Made by a program: the position numbers and the translations under genes. Shown piece by piece: positions 1 to 8,454 of a stretch of 64,000 nucleotides of DNA. Location of the stretch: contig NZ_CP054856.1 in the NCBI RefSeq assembly GCF_018417475.1, positions 2,077,001 to 2,141,000 of the forward strand. The letters run 5' to 3'. How positions within the stretch are numbered: the stretch's first letter is position 1; each line of letters starts with the position of its first letter. The stretch is from Novosphingobium decolorationis (lineage in GTDB: Bacteria; Pseudomonadota; Alphaproteobacteria; Sphingomonadales; Sphingomonadaceae). The notes beneath the pieces were generated by a model, which did no database searches, had not been told where the DNA came from, and saw only the letters and a program-made list of their open reading frames with translations.

Positions 1-707
1 TAGATCTCCAGCGCCTTGGCGTGGTCGCCGCGCTGGAAGGCGTTGACCAGTTCCACCGATTCGCGCGGGAAGGCGTTGGTGAGGCCCGAGACCCAGCCCT
101 GCGCGCCCAGGTACAGACCTTCGAGCGCCACGTCGTCGAGCCCGGCGAAGAGCACGAAGCGATCGCCGCACGCGTTCTTCACGTCGGTGAAGCGGCGGCT
201 GTCGGGGGCCGATTCCTTGACCGCGACGATGTTCTTCACATCGACCAGCGCCTCGAGCACCTCGGCGGTGATCTGTGTGCGGTAGGCGGGCGGGTTGTTG
301 TAGAGCATGATCGGCAGGCCGGTGCTGTCGGCGACGCCCTTGAAGTGGGCGACCAGCTCGTGCGGCTGGGGCACGTAGACCATGGGCGGCAGCAACATGA
401 GGCCGTCCGCGCCGATCTTTTCGGCCTGCTGGGCCCAGCGCGAGGCGCGGCGCACGTCGTATTCCGAAACGCCGGTGATGACCGGAACGCGCCCGGCCAC
501 GGCCTCGACGATGCCGGTCAGGACTTCGACCTTCTCGTCGAATTCCAGCGAGTTGTTCTCGCCCACCGTGCCAAGGGCGATGACACCCGTCACGCCGTCA
601 CGAATAAGATCGTCCACGACGCGCTGCGTATCGGCGACGTCGATCGACAGATCCTCGCGCACCTGCGTGGTAACGGCCGGGAAAACGCCCTTCCAATCAA
701 TTGACAT
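1..707 (-). CDS. DapA-family aldolase/dehydratase/deaminase (partial, C-terminus off left edge)
   Basis: This is the first 235 residues of a dihydrodipicolinate synthase/N-acetylneuraminate lyase family TIM-barrel enzyme, which works through a Schiff base between a lysine and a 2-oxo acid. The sequence shows the family landmarks in order: LGTVGEN (the GTTGE-type carboxylate-binding loop), YNNPPAYRT with the catalytic tyrosine, and VAVKES with the Schiff-base lysine. The ATG at 707 follows a GAGGA ribosome site on the minus strand, and an 18-bp palindrome lies upstream at 745-762. The family includes KDG and sugar-acid lyases and the 1-pyrroline-4-hydroxy-2-carboxylate deaminase of hydroxyproline catabolism. 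The neighbouring arabinosidase and peptidase genes make the hydroxyproline role attractive, but that is inference. Confidence is high for the family and low for the substrate. Confidence 0.85.
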   Translation of the reverse strand, partial: MSIDWKGVFPAVTTQVREDLSIDVADTQRVVDDLIRDGVTGVIALGTVGENNSLEFDEKVEVLTGIVEAVAGRVPVITGVSEYDVRRASRWAQQAEKIGADGLMLLPPMVYVPQPHELVAHFKGVADSTGLPIMLYNNPPAYRTQITAEVLEALVDVKNIVAVKESAPDSRRFTDVKNACGDRFVLFAGLDDVALEGLYLGAQGWVSGLTNAFPRESVELVNAFQRGDHAKALEI

Positions 708-744
708 GAAAACTGTTCCTCAGGAGGTGAAATGCGAATATCGA

Positions 745-762
745 GATATCGTATACGATATC
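745..762. promoter_or_regulatory. Perfect 18-bp palindromic operator (site I)
   Basis: GATATCGTATACGATATC is a perfect inverted repeat 38 bases upstream of the DapA-family start. The same core recurs at 4849, 11915 and 12069, each time in front of a gene of this locus, so it is read as a repressor operator. The GTATAC centre is compatible with GntR/FadR-subfamily regulators. No regulator gene of that type is in the window. Confidence 0.75.
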
Positions 763-873
763 ATAAAAGGTCTAGCAAGAGCACATTTGGACCAGGCGAC
801 GATCAGGCCGCGCACACCGCACGGCTCACCGCGCGGGCGACATCGTGCGCCCGAGCGGTGGCACGCTGCGTGA

Positions 874-1410
874 TCAGTCGGGGATCTGGACGACGACCTG
901 GAGTGTCCCGGCATTGTCCTTGAAGGTAATGTCGTTGAAGCCCAGGCTAAGCCCGCGCGCCTCGTCCGGCACGCCCACCCGCACGCCCGTCCCGACCGGG
1001 AAGGGCCTGCCCACCGGGCGCCCGTCTTCATCGGTAAAGACCGCCATGAGGGCATGGCGATAGACCGGATAGAGGATCTTGGGCGTGTAGAGGCTGGGAT
1101 AGACCCGCTTCTTGACGCGCAGGTCATCGGCCGCATCGCCCACGATGCCTTCCGGCCCGACCTCGGCCCCCTCGACCAGGGTCACGCCGCCGGACACCGG
1201 AAAGATCGCGACATTCGCCCCGGCCAGATCCTCGAAGCCCATGATCTGCACCGGGGCCTCGCCGTCGCCCTTGCCAAAGGACATGCCTTCAAAGGCATCC
1301 TCGTCCCAGGGCTGCGCGCGCGCGTCCACCTCGACCGTCACGTCACGGGCCAGGCCCGGCCCCGAACTCACCGCCGCCAGCGCGGCGAGAAACGTCAGCC
1401 CCGCCTTCAT
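874..1410 (-). CDS. Secreted lectin-like (PA-IL/LecA-like) protein, copy 2
   Basis: A 178-residue exported protein with a cleavable signal peptide (about residues 1-21, ending ...GPGLARD). The C-terminus carries a GFNDITFKDNAG stretch. That resembles the calcium/sugar-binding GINDDxxxDNSG strand-loop of the PA-IL (LecA) galactose-lectin fold. It is a paralog of the gene just upstream and its ATG overlaps that gene's stop by 4 bases (1407-1410), so the two are probably translated together. A carbohydrate-binding or surface role in the polysaccharide locus is inferred from this motif and from the adjacent TonB receptor. There is no catalytic signature. The lectin assignment rests on a short motif. 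Confidence 0.6.
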   Translation of the reverse strand: MKAGLTFLAALAAVSSGPGLARDVTVEVDARAQPWDEDAFEGMSFGKGDGEAPVQIMGFEDLAGANVAIFPVSGGVTLVEGAEVGPEGIVGDAADDLRVKKRVYPSLYTPKILYPVYRHALMAVFTDEDGRPVGRPFPVGTGVRVGVPDEARGLSLGFNDITFKDNAGTLQVVVQIPD

Positions 1411-1985
1411 TGCGCCTGCTCCTGTTCAAGGATGACACGGGCTTCGGGCACATGGACCTCGACGAGGAGTTCGCCTTCGTTTTCATGGAACACATCGTCG
1501 TTGATCCCGAAGGTGATGGCTTGTGCCCCCTCGGGGACCTGCCGCGCCGTCTCCCGGCCGATCAGGAACGGCGCGCCGATGACCTTGCCATCCGCGCTGA
1601 CGAAGGCACCGATCAGCGCGTTGAGGTGCGCAGGGTAGTCCGCCTTGTCGAGGTAGTAACTGGGAAACAGCCGCCCCGAGCCGCCCGGGCGTTTTTCCGT
1701 CACGTAGTCGATCTGCCCTTCGGGCCCGAACCGCGCGCCGCCCGGCAGGGTCGTGGTCTCGCCGTGCGCGCGAAAGGTGATGGTGCTGCCTGCGATGAGG
1801 CTTGCGCCAAAGAGCATCGCCGGGCGCGTACCGTCGCGGATGCCGAAATCCATGTCCTTGTTGATTGCCGGGCTCCAGGGCATCGTCCGCCCGGAGACCT
1901 TCACGGTAAAATCCTGGGCTTGCGCGGGGAGCGCGGCCAGACCGGCAAGCCCTGCCAGCGCTGCCGCGCGAAAGGAGTAGCGCAT
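1407..1985 (-). CDS. Secreted lectin-like (PA-IL/LecA-like) protein, copy 1
   Basis: A 192-residue protein with a clear Sec signal peptide (residues 1-23, ALPAQAQ cleavage region). Near the C-terminus it has PFLIGRE followed by ITFGINDDVFHENEGEL. This matches the conserved GINDDxFxDNxG segment of PA-IL-type galactose-binding lectins better than its paralog does. It lies about 100 bases behind the TonB receptor, separated by a strong terminator, and overlaps the second lectin-like gene by 4 bases. It probably binds sugar in the periplasm or at the surface for the adjacent receptor. The function is inferred; the paralogy is seen directly. Confidence 0.62.
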   Translation of the reverse strand: MRYSFRAAALAGLAGLAALPAQAQDFTVKVSGRTMPWSPAINKDMDFGIRDGTRPAMLFGASLIAGSTITFRAHGETTTLPGGARFGPEGQIDYVTEKRPGGSGRLFPSYYLDKADYPAHLNALIGAFVSADGKVIGAPFLIGRETARQVPEGAQAITFGINDDVFHENEGELLVEVHVPEARVILEQEQAQ

Positions 1986-2013
1986 GGGATCCTCCTGTTG
2001 ATGGGTTGCGCCT

Positions 2014-2058
2014 CAAACGAAAACGGAGCCGTACCTCGTGGCAGGGTACGGCTCCGTT
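2014..2058 (-). terminator. Rho-independent terminator behind TonB receptor
   Basis: A 14-bp stem (ACGGAGCCGTACC with its complement, 2022-2035 and 2045-2058) is followed on the minus strand by a T-rich run (TTTTCGTTT). It lies 28 bases past the receptor stop. Being upstream of the lectin-like pair, it may attenuate rather than fully end transcription. Confidence 0.75.
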
Positions 2059-2085
2059 CGTCATTCGGTCACGCGATGCGTGTGA

Positions 2086-4809
2086 TCAGAAGCGGAAGCG
2101 CACGCTGGACTGGATGGTGCGGGCCAGTGTGCGCACGCCCAGCGGCAGCAGCGCCTGGTTGCCGTGGTAGCGGTACACGTCGTTGCCCAGGATGTTCGAC
2201 GCCTCGACCGAGAGGGTCATGAACTTCACCGGCGTGTAGTTGATCGCCGCGTCCAGACGCTCGGTCGCGTCCTGATAGGGCGAATATTCCGGATTCTGGT
2301 TCCAGATACCCATGCGGTAGGACGAGCGGTAGTTGTAGGCCACGCGCGCGCTGAACTGCGGGGTATCGTAGAACAGCGCGGCGTTCGCGGTCCACTTCGA
2401 GGTGTTGGGCGAATCGAAGGCACCGGGGAAATCCTCGGGGTAGGGATACTCGATGCGCGCCTTGAAGATATGGCTGGCATTGAGGCTCACACCGAAGTTC
2501 TTGAGGATGCCCGGCGCAAAGTCGAAGAAGGTCTGCACCGTGCCTTCCAGGCCGATGAACGTGCCATCGCCCGCGTTGCGCTGCATCTCGACGTAGCCGA
2601 AATCGGAGTCGTAGTCGGCAAGGTCGATGCCGTAGCTGAGCATCTCCTCGGCATCCGCGTCGTTGCGGTCATAGTACAGGAAGTTCGAGGCCTTCTTGTA
2701 GTAACCCGCCAGCGAGATCTGCCCGCCACGCCCGAAGTAGTATTCCGCGCTCGCATCGAACGAATGCTCACGCTGCTGCTTGAGCGAGGGGTTGCCCGCA
2801 AAGACGATCGGCGGCGTCGAGCGCGTCTCGGCGAAGTAGAAGGGACGCGAATCGTAGAAGCTGGGACGGAACACGTTGGTGCTGTACGACAGGCGCAGCT
2901 GGACCTTGGGATCGAAGTGCAGGATCGCGGTCGCGGTCGGCAGGATCGCAGAGTAGTTGCCCTTGCCCGGCGAGACCTGGACGATGTCGAGCCAGCCGTT
3001 GTCCTCGTTGCCCGGACGGTAGTTGTAGCTGGTGGACGAGCCCCAGGTGTTGGTGAAGCGCGCGCCCGCAAGGCCGTCGATGGGAATGCCGGCCAGCTCG
3101 AACCCGTAGTTGACCTGCGCGTAGGCCGCGAAGTTCTTCTCGTTCGATTCGAAGGTCTGGCCCTGGTCGCTCGGCGGGTAGAGGCTGGAGAAACGCTGCG
3201 CGTTGCCCGGATCGTACTCCTGGATGTACTGGCGGATCTCGGCGACATTCGCGCGCGTGATGGCGCCCGGAATGCGCAGCCATTCCATGCTCGATCCGCC
3301 GATGTCGGGCCCGACCATCGAGGCATCGCCGAAGCCCGGGAACGTCTCGAAGGGCGCGAAGGTGCCATCGACGCGCGGGAAACCGTCGCGGTAGCCGTAG
3401 TAGCGATCGACCTTGCGCTGGTTGTAACGGCCACCGACCTGCAGCGTGCGCAGGAAGCCGTTGTCACCCAGCTCGATCGTCATGTCGGCCTGGGCGGCGA
3501 ATTCCTTGTTGTTCGAACCGCCGCGGTTGTCCTGGAAGCGGTCGACGACGTACTGCGAGGGATCGGTCAGATCCACGTCGTTGAAGGAAATCGAGGGCGC
3601 GCCGCGACCATAGATGTCCGAATTGAAGTTGACGTCGGCCGAGGTCAGGTTCTCGGGCCGCAGGATCGTCTCGACGAAGTAGTTGCCCTCGTTCGACCAG
3701 TTGTACTGGACGCTGCCGTGCAGCGTCACGCGGTCCGAGTGCCAGTTGGCCTCGAAGTTGGTGGTGTAGAGGTTGGAGTGGAACGAGTTGTACTGCGTGT
3801 CGATACCCGCAGGCAGGCCGTTCGCGTTGCTCACCGTGGCCGAGGCGATCGTGCGCCCGTCGTCCATCATCACCACGTTGCTCAGGTCCTGAACCTGCAT
3901 GTCCTGCACATAGAGGCGTTCGAGCGCGCGCTTCTCGCGCGAGCCGATGTAGCCGCCCTCGAGGACGAACTCGAGGTTGTCGGTGGGCTTCCACTGCAGC
4001 ACGCCATTGATCGAGGGGCGCTTGGTGTTGCCGTTCTCCAGCCCATAGTAGGCGCGGTAGGGGATGATCCCGATGGAGCCATCGTCCAGTTCACGCTCGA
4101 AGGGCGATTCGCTCTCGATGTAGTTCTCGCGGTAGATCGTGCGCGTCCACGAGGCGTTCACGAGGAAGCCGATCTCGCCGATGCCGGTGTCGAAGCGGTT
4201 GGCCAGCAGCAGCGAGCCATAGGGGCTGACCTTCTCGGAAATGTCGTCGTAGGACCCGCGCACGCTGCCCGCGATGGTCCAGCCATCCTCCAGATCGAAG
4301 GGACGGCGCAGCTCGACGTTGACGGTACCCGCGATGCCGCCTTCGACCTGGTCGGCGCTGCGGGTCTTGTAGACGTCAACCTGCTTGAGGAGCTCGGCCG
4401 GGATGTCGGCGAGGTTGAGCGAACGCCCGTCACCCAGGTTCGTCTGGTTGCCGTTGACCGTGGTCTGGATCTCGGAAAGACCGCGAATGGTGACGCTCTG
4501 CCCCTGGCCCCGCGCGCGGTCGATCTGGACGCCGGTCACGCGGGCAAGCGCTTCGACGACGTTGTTGTCGGGCAGCTTGCCCACGTCCTCGGCGACGACC
4601 GAGTCGACGATCTGCTTGGAGTTGCGCTTCTTCTCGGTGGCCTCTTCGACCGCCCCGCGCACGCCGTTGACGATGATCGGATCATCGCCTTCCAGGCTGG
4701 ATGCGTCCTCGGTCTCCGCGGGAGCAGCCGCATGGGCCACCATGGGTGCCGACGCCATGGCAACCAGCGTCATCGCGCTGGTCACGTGCAAAAATCCCCT
4801 GAACCTCAT
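2086..4809 (-). CDS. TonB-dependent receptor, TIGR01782-type (carbohydrate uptake)
   Basis: A 907-residue outer-membrane receptor. It has a signal peptide (residues 1-28, MVAHAAA), a plug domain (about 45-190, including KQIVDSVVAEDVGKLPDNN and SVTIRGLSEIQT) and a beta-barrel that ends in the usual C-terminal aromatic residue (SSVRFRF). The IVDSVVAEDVGKLPD block is typical of the TonB-Xanth-Caul subfamily, often linked to plant-glycan oligomers. The start is supported by AAGGGGA eight bases before the ATG. Palindromic site II lies 40-55 bases upstream. Its placement between a GH43 gene and two lectin-like genes points to uptake of arabinose-containing fragments, by inference. Confidence 0.92.
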   Translation of the reverse strand: MRFRGFLHVTSAMTLVAMASAPMVAHAAAPAETEDASSLEGDDPIIVNGVRGAVEEATEKKRNSKQIVDSVVAEDVGKLPDNNVVEALARVTGVQIDRARGQGQSVTIRGLSEIQTTVNGNQTNLGDGRSLNLADIPAELLKQVDVYKTRSADQVEGGIAGTVNVELRRPFDLEDGWTIAGSVRGSYDDISEKVSPYGSLLLANRFDTGIGEIGFLVNASWTRTIYRENYIESESPFERELDDGSIGIIPYRAYYGLENGNTKRPSINGVLQWKPTDNLEFVLEGGYIGSREKRALERLYVQDMQVQDLSNVVMMDDGRTIASATVSNANGLPAGIDTQYNSFHSNLYTTNFEANWHSDRVTLHGSVQYNWSNEGNYFVETILRPENLTSADVNFNSDIYGRGAPSISFNDVDLTDPSQYVVDRFQDNRGGSNNKEFAAQADMTIELGDNGFLRTLQVGGRYNQRKVDRYYGYRDGFPRVDGTFAPFETFPGFGDASMVGPDIGGSSMEWLRIPGAITRANVAEIRQYIQEYDPGNAQRFSSLYPPSDQGQTFESNEKNFAAYAQVNYGFELAGIPIDGLAGARFTNTWGSSTSYNYRPGNEDNGWLDIVQVSPGKGNYSAILPTATAILHFDPKVQLRLSYSTNVFRPSFYDSRPFYFAETRSTPPIVFAGNPSLKQQREHSFDASAEYYFGRGGQISLAGYYKKASNFLYYDRNDADAEEMLSYGIDLADYDSDFGYVEMQRNAGDGTFIGLEGTVQTFFDFAPGILKNFGVSLNASHIFKARIEYPYPEDFPGAFDSPNTSKWTANAALFYDTPQFSARVAYNYRSSYRMGIWNQNPEYSPYQDATERLDAAINYTPVKFMTLSVEASNILGNDVYRYHGNQALLPLGVRTLARTIQSSVRFRF

Positions 4810-4848
4810 TTTGATTCCCCTTCACCGTAGTGTTCTTGTTACCCCTAT

Positions 4849-4864
4849 ATATCGTATACGAACT
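4849..4864. promoter_or_regulatory. Palindromic operator (site II)
   Basis: ATATCGTATACGAACT shares the first 13 bases of the site I core and lies 40 bases upstream of the TonB receptor ATG, in a locally AT-rich promoter region. Confidence 0.65.
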
Positions 4865-5030
4865 ATAATATTTGGTATGAGTCAAGGGATTTGTCATGGT
4901 TGGGAAACACGCTCCGGCCTATCTCACAACCGCAGAAAATCTTTGATTTTCAACAAAAATGGCGGACCTGGTTGCCCAGCCCCGCCATCTTCATGCCACC
5001 TTCAGGCAAAATTTTGTCCGGCAAATAGCG

Positions 5031-6650
5031 TCAGCCGCAGGGCTGTGGTGCCGGGGCATCCTCTGCGCGGGGACGGGGCAGCGCGGCCTTGGGCGCGAGC
5101 GCTTCGAACTCCTGCACGGCAAGGCCTGCGTGCTCGCCGCCTTTGCCCGAGGCCTCCAGCACCGCGCGCAGGCACCGTGTGGTGACGGGCGCGAAGGCGA
5201 CCTCCTGGAAGCGGCCCGGCTGCGTGCCGTAGGGTCCCTCGGCCTTGACCGGCGCCCAGCCCCTGGCCGCCGCGTCCCAGTACTCAAGATGCCAGGCCGC
5301 AGGCGGCGCCACCCCGATCGACGCACCGGCAGGCTGGTCGTTCCAGAACCACAGGCGAGCGCCATTGAGCGTGACCGGCGCGTCCCAGGCATAGGATATC
5401 CACTGGCTGGGCGGATTGTCCGGACGCCAGCTGCCCCACATCTCGGGCGGTAGCGGGTTGGCCCTGGTCACCCCGTCGTTGAGCGCAGCGATCCAGTACT
5501 GGACCGGCACGGGCGTATTAGAGGCACCGGGCATGGCGGCGGCGGCCATGTTGCGGGTGGGCTCAGGCGCAGGGCCTTCCCGGCGCGTGGGCACCACCTC
5601 GCGGATGCGCGCGGGACGGACGCTGTCGTCCCACTCCAGCTTGTCGAGCGCGACCGAGCGGCGGAAGTGCCCGCCCCCTTGCGCATCGGCGGTGTGGTAG
5701 GCGAGGTACCACTGCCCCTTGAACTCGGCCGCGCCCGGGTGCGAGGTGGTGGAGGAAACAGGCTTCAGCACCACGCCGCGATAGGTCCAGGGCCCGAAGG
5801 GCGAAGGCGCCGAGCCATAGCCGATGCAGGCGTGGTAGACCGCCGGCGTGCAGTCGGAATCGGGCCCCGCCTTGTTGCCCGCATAGAGCATGTAGTAGGT
5901 GCCCTTGCGCTTCAGGATCCAGGGCGCTTCGAAGAAGCCGGTAAGCCCCGTGATCTCGCGCTCGCGCCCCTTGGTGTGGACCATGTCGGGTTCGAGCTCG
6001 ATCGCGCGCACCTGCCCGAACGTGCCCCAGTAGAGGTAGACCTTGCCATCCTCGTCGATGAGGACGGTGGGGTCGATGTTCTGGATGTCCTTGGCCACCG
6101 GCACTCGCTGCGAGATGATCGGCCCTTCGGGGTGCGCGTCGCGCCAGGGACCGGTCGGGCTGTCGGCCACGGCCACGCCGATCGCGAAGCGGTCCTTGGC
6201 GTCGGAATCCTTCTCCAGCACCGGGGCATAGAAGTAGTAGCGCCCATCCGGCCCCGGCACGATCTGCCCGGCGTAGGCGCGCCCTTCCTCGGCCCAGTCG
6301 AACACCACATGCGGGCGCGCGACGGCCGGGTAATGCGTCCAGTCGCCCGAGGCCGGGTCCTTCGTGGTGAGCAACTGCCATTCGGGCATGATGAAGTCGT
6401 TGACCTCGGGCTCGGCCATGTCGCGCCCGGCGAGGATCCACAGCGCATCCTTAGCCACGAACGGGGCCGGGTCGGTCGAATAGTAGTCCCCGTCCGCCAG
6501 GATCGGGTTGCCCGGCACATGCAGCTCGCGCGGCGCGGGCGCGGTTGCGGTGGTGGTGTTGGCGGGCGCGGAGACGGGCGCCTGCTGCGCACAAGCGGGC
6601 AGCGCCAGCGCGCTCGACAGGAGCGCGCCCACAAGAGCGGTACGTATCAT
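5031..6650 (-). CDS. Glycoside hydrolase family 43 protein with C-terminal discoidin-like domain
   Basis: A 539-residue exported enzyme of the five-bladed beta-propeller GH43 family, whose members are arabinofuranosidases, arabinanases and xylosidases. The likely catalytic triad is Asp60 (YSTDPAPF), Asp193 (NIDPTVL) and Glu241 (GFFEAPWIL). Residues after about 400 look like an F5/8-type carbohydrate-binding module. The N-terminus ALPACAQ may be a lipoprotein or Sec cleavage site. The start at 6650 is chosen because the signal peptide begins there; a longer frame would run into the upstream gene. It is four bases behind the DUF885 gene in one operon. The exact substrate cannot be read, but the GH127 neighbour favours L-arabinofuranosides. 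Confidence 0.85.
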   Translation of the reverse strand: MIRTALVGALLSSALALPACAQQAPVSAPANTTTATAPAPRELHVPGNPILADGDYYSTDPAPFVAKDALWILAGRDMAEPEVNDFIMPEWQLLTTKDPASGDWTHYPAVARPHVVFDWAEEGRAYAGQIVPGPDGRYYFYAPVLEKDSDAKDRFAIGVAVADSPTGPWRDAHPEGPIISQRVPVAKDIQNIDPTVLIDEDGKVYLYWGTFGQVRAIELEPDMVHTKGREREITGLTGFFEAPWILKRKGTYYMLYAGNKAGPDSDCTPAVYHACIGYGSAPSPFGPWTYRGVVLKPVSSTTSHPGAAEFKGQWYLAYHTADAQGGGHFRRSVALDKLEWDDSVRPARIREVVPTRREGPAPEPTRNMAAAAMPGASNTPVPVQYWIAALNDGVTRANPLPPEMWGSWRPDNPPSQWISYAWDAPVTLNGARLWFWNDQPAGASIGVAPPAAWHLEYWDAAARGWAPVKAEGPYGTQPGRFQEVAFAPVTTRCLRAVLEASGKGGEHAGLAVQEFEALAPKAALPRPRAEDAPAPQPCG

Positions 6651-6654
6651 GGTG

Positions 6655-8454
6655 TCATTCCTCGTCGGGATAGGGGCCCACACCGCCCTCGGCGATGAGC
6701 TGGTCGACGCGCGCGTCGATGAGCGGAAGCGGCACCGACCCGATCTCGAGCACGGCATCGTGGAAGGCGCGGATGTTGAACTTCTCGCCCAGCGCCGCCT
6801 TCGCCTTCGCGCGCGCGTCGAGGAAGGCGAGTTCACCCATGTAATAGCTGAGCGCCTGCCCGGGCCAGGAGATGTAGCGGTCGACCTCGGTCTCGATCTC
6901 GTGGTTGGAAAGCGCGGTGTTGCTGCGCAGGTAGTCCTGTGCCTCTTCGCGGGTCCAGCCCTTGGCGTGGATGCCGGTATCGACCACCAGCCGCGAGGCG
7001 CGCCAGGCCTGATAGCTCAGCATCCCGAACAGGTCGTAGGGCGTCTCGTACATGTCCATGTCCTCGCCCAGCGCCTCGCAGTAGAGCGCCCAGCCCTCGC
7101 CATAGGCCGAGAGGTACGTGTCGCGCCGGAAGGCGGGGAGCGCGGTGTTCTCGGCCGCGAGCGGCATCTGGAAGGCATGGCCCGGCGCGCTCTCGTGCAG
7201 GGTCAGCGCGACCTGCGAATAGAACGGACGCGAGGGCAGGTCGTAGGTGTTGACGAGATAGATCCCCGGACCGCCGCGCCCGCCGGTGTAGAAAGGCGCG
7301 ATGTCATCGGGCACCGGCTTGATCGCAAAGCGGCTGCGCGGCAGGCGCCCGAAATACTGCGAGGCCTTGCCGTCAAAGCTCTTGGCGATCCAGGCCGCGC
7401 GGTAGAGGAGCTCTTCGGGCGTTTTGGGATAGAACTGCGGATCGGTGCGCAGGTGCTCGAAGAATTCGCCCAGCGTGCCCGTAAAACCGACCTCGCGCAT
7501 GACATCGTCCATGCGCGCGCGGATCCGGGCCATCTCGGCGAGGCCCAGCTGGTGGATCTCCTCGGGCGTCTTCTCCAGAGTCGTGAACTCGCGGATCTTG
7601 GAGAGGTAGTAGGCGCGTCCGTCGGGCAGCTTGTCAGCACCCAGCGAGGTGCGCGCGGCGGGTGTGTACTCGTTGCGCAGGAAAGCCAGCAGCTTGCCGT
7701 GCGCGGGGATTACGTCCGCCTTGATCACGCGCAGCGCGTCGGCCTCGATCTGGGTGCGCGTGGCCTGGGGAATGGTGTCGGGAAGGTCGGCGAAGGGCGC
7801 AAAGAAGACGTTCTCCTCGCTCGCGCCCGCCGCAATGACCTGCGCAATGCCCTCGTCGCGCCCGGCCAGCGTGACGCGCGGCGCGGTGAAGCCGCGCGCG
7901 ATGCCGGCGCGCATGTTCGCAATCTGCTGGTCGTAATAGCGCGGAATATCGCGCAGCATCGCCAGCATCGCGCGCGCACCCGGCTCGTCCTTGACCGGCT
8001 CGCGCACACGGGCCGCCAGGTTGCCCCAGAAGCTGGTGTCGGCGTTGAAGGGCTTTTCGTAGTCACGGTACTGCTGCTCGGTCAGCAGCGCGTCGATCTG
8101 ATTGGCGTAGACCGCGTAGTTGATCTGGTTCTCACGCGAAAGCGCGGCGGTGTCGATCCTGGCGAGCTTCGCCTTGACCTTGCTCCAGCGCGCCAGCTTT
8201 TCCGCCTGCGCCTCGGGGCCGACATCGGGCAGCGCCGGGGTGTCCTGCGGGTTGTCCTCGTCCGGGCCCCACAAGGAGCGGCGCCATTCCCATTCGCTGG
8301 TGTAGAGCGCCTCGAACGCGGCGTCGGCCGCAGACGTAGCTTTCGCCCCGGCCTCGCTCGCGGGCGCGGCGGGCGCGGCGGCCTCAGTCGGCAGCGGCGC
8401 CATCGCCAGTGTCGTTGCCGCCAGAAGCAGCGCGCGCAGGGCCGGTCGTTGCAT
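6655..8454 (-). CDS. DUF885 family putative metallopeptidase, exported
   Basis: A 599-residue protein with a Sec signal peptide (residues 1-23, APLPTEAAA). It belongs to the DUF885 family of peptidase-like proteins. The conserved HESAPGHAFQ motif (HExxxGH-like) and the downstream YGEGWALYCE motif are compatible with a zinc active site. The ATG at 8454 is chosen for the signal peptide; it lies 71 bases inside the upstream Ldh2-type gene, an unusually long overlap. In this locus it is a candidate for trimming peptides released from glycoprotein. No DUF885 substrate is firmly established to my knowledge, so the role is inferred. Confidence 0.8.
   Translation of the reverse strand: MQRPALRALLLAATTLAMAPLPTEAAAPAAPASEAGAKATSAADAAFEALYTSEWEWRRSLWGPDEDNPQDTPALPDVGPEAQAEKLARWSKVKAKLARIDTAALSRENQINYAVYANQIDALLTEQQYRDYEKPFNADTSFWGNLAARVREPVKDEPGARAMLAMLRDIPRYYDQQIANMRAGIARGFTAPRVTLAGRDEGIAQVIAAGASEENVFFAPFADLPDTIPQATRTQIEADALRVIKADVIPAHGKLLAFLRNEYTPAARTSLGADKLPDGRAYYLSKIREFTTLEKTPEEIHQLGLAEMARIRARMDDVMREVGFTGTLGEFFEHLRTDPQFYPKTPEELLYRAAWIAKSFDGKASQYFGRLPRSRFAIKPVPDDIAPFYTGGRGGPGIYLVNTYDLPSRPFYSQVALTLHESAPGHAFQMPLAAENTALPAFRRDTYLSAYGEGWALYCEALGEDMDMYETPYDLFGMLSYQAWRASRLVVDTGIHAKGWTREEAQDYLRSNTALSNHEIETEVDRYISWPGQALSYYMGELAFLDARAKAKAALGEKFNIRAFHDAVLEIGSVPLPLIDARVDQLIAEGGVGPYPDEE

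Noticed and set aside
827..860. Imperfect hairpin just past the second lectin-like gene as a terminator
   Set aside because: One mismatch in the stem and no T-run on the minus strand.
2164..4830. 888-codon plus-strand open frame
   Set aside because: Antisense shadow of the TonB receptor, which has a complete plug, barrel and C-terminal aromatic residue; the shadow lacks any domain.
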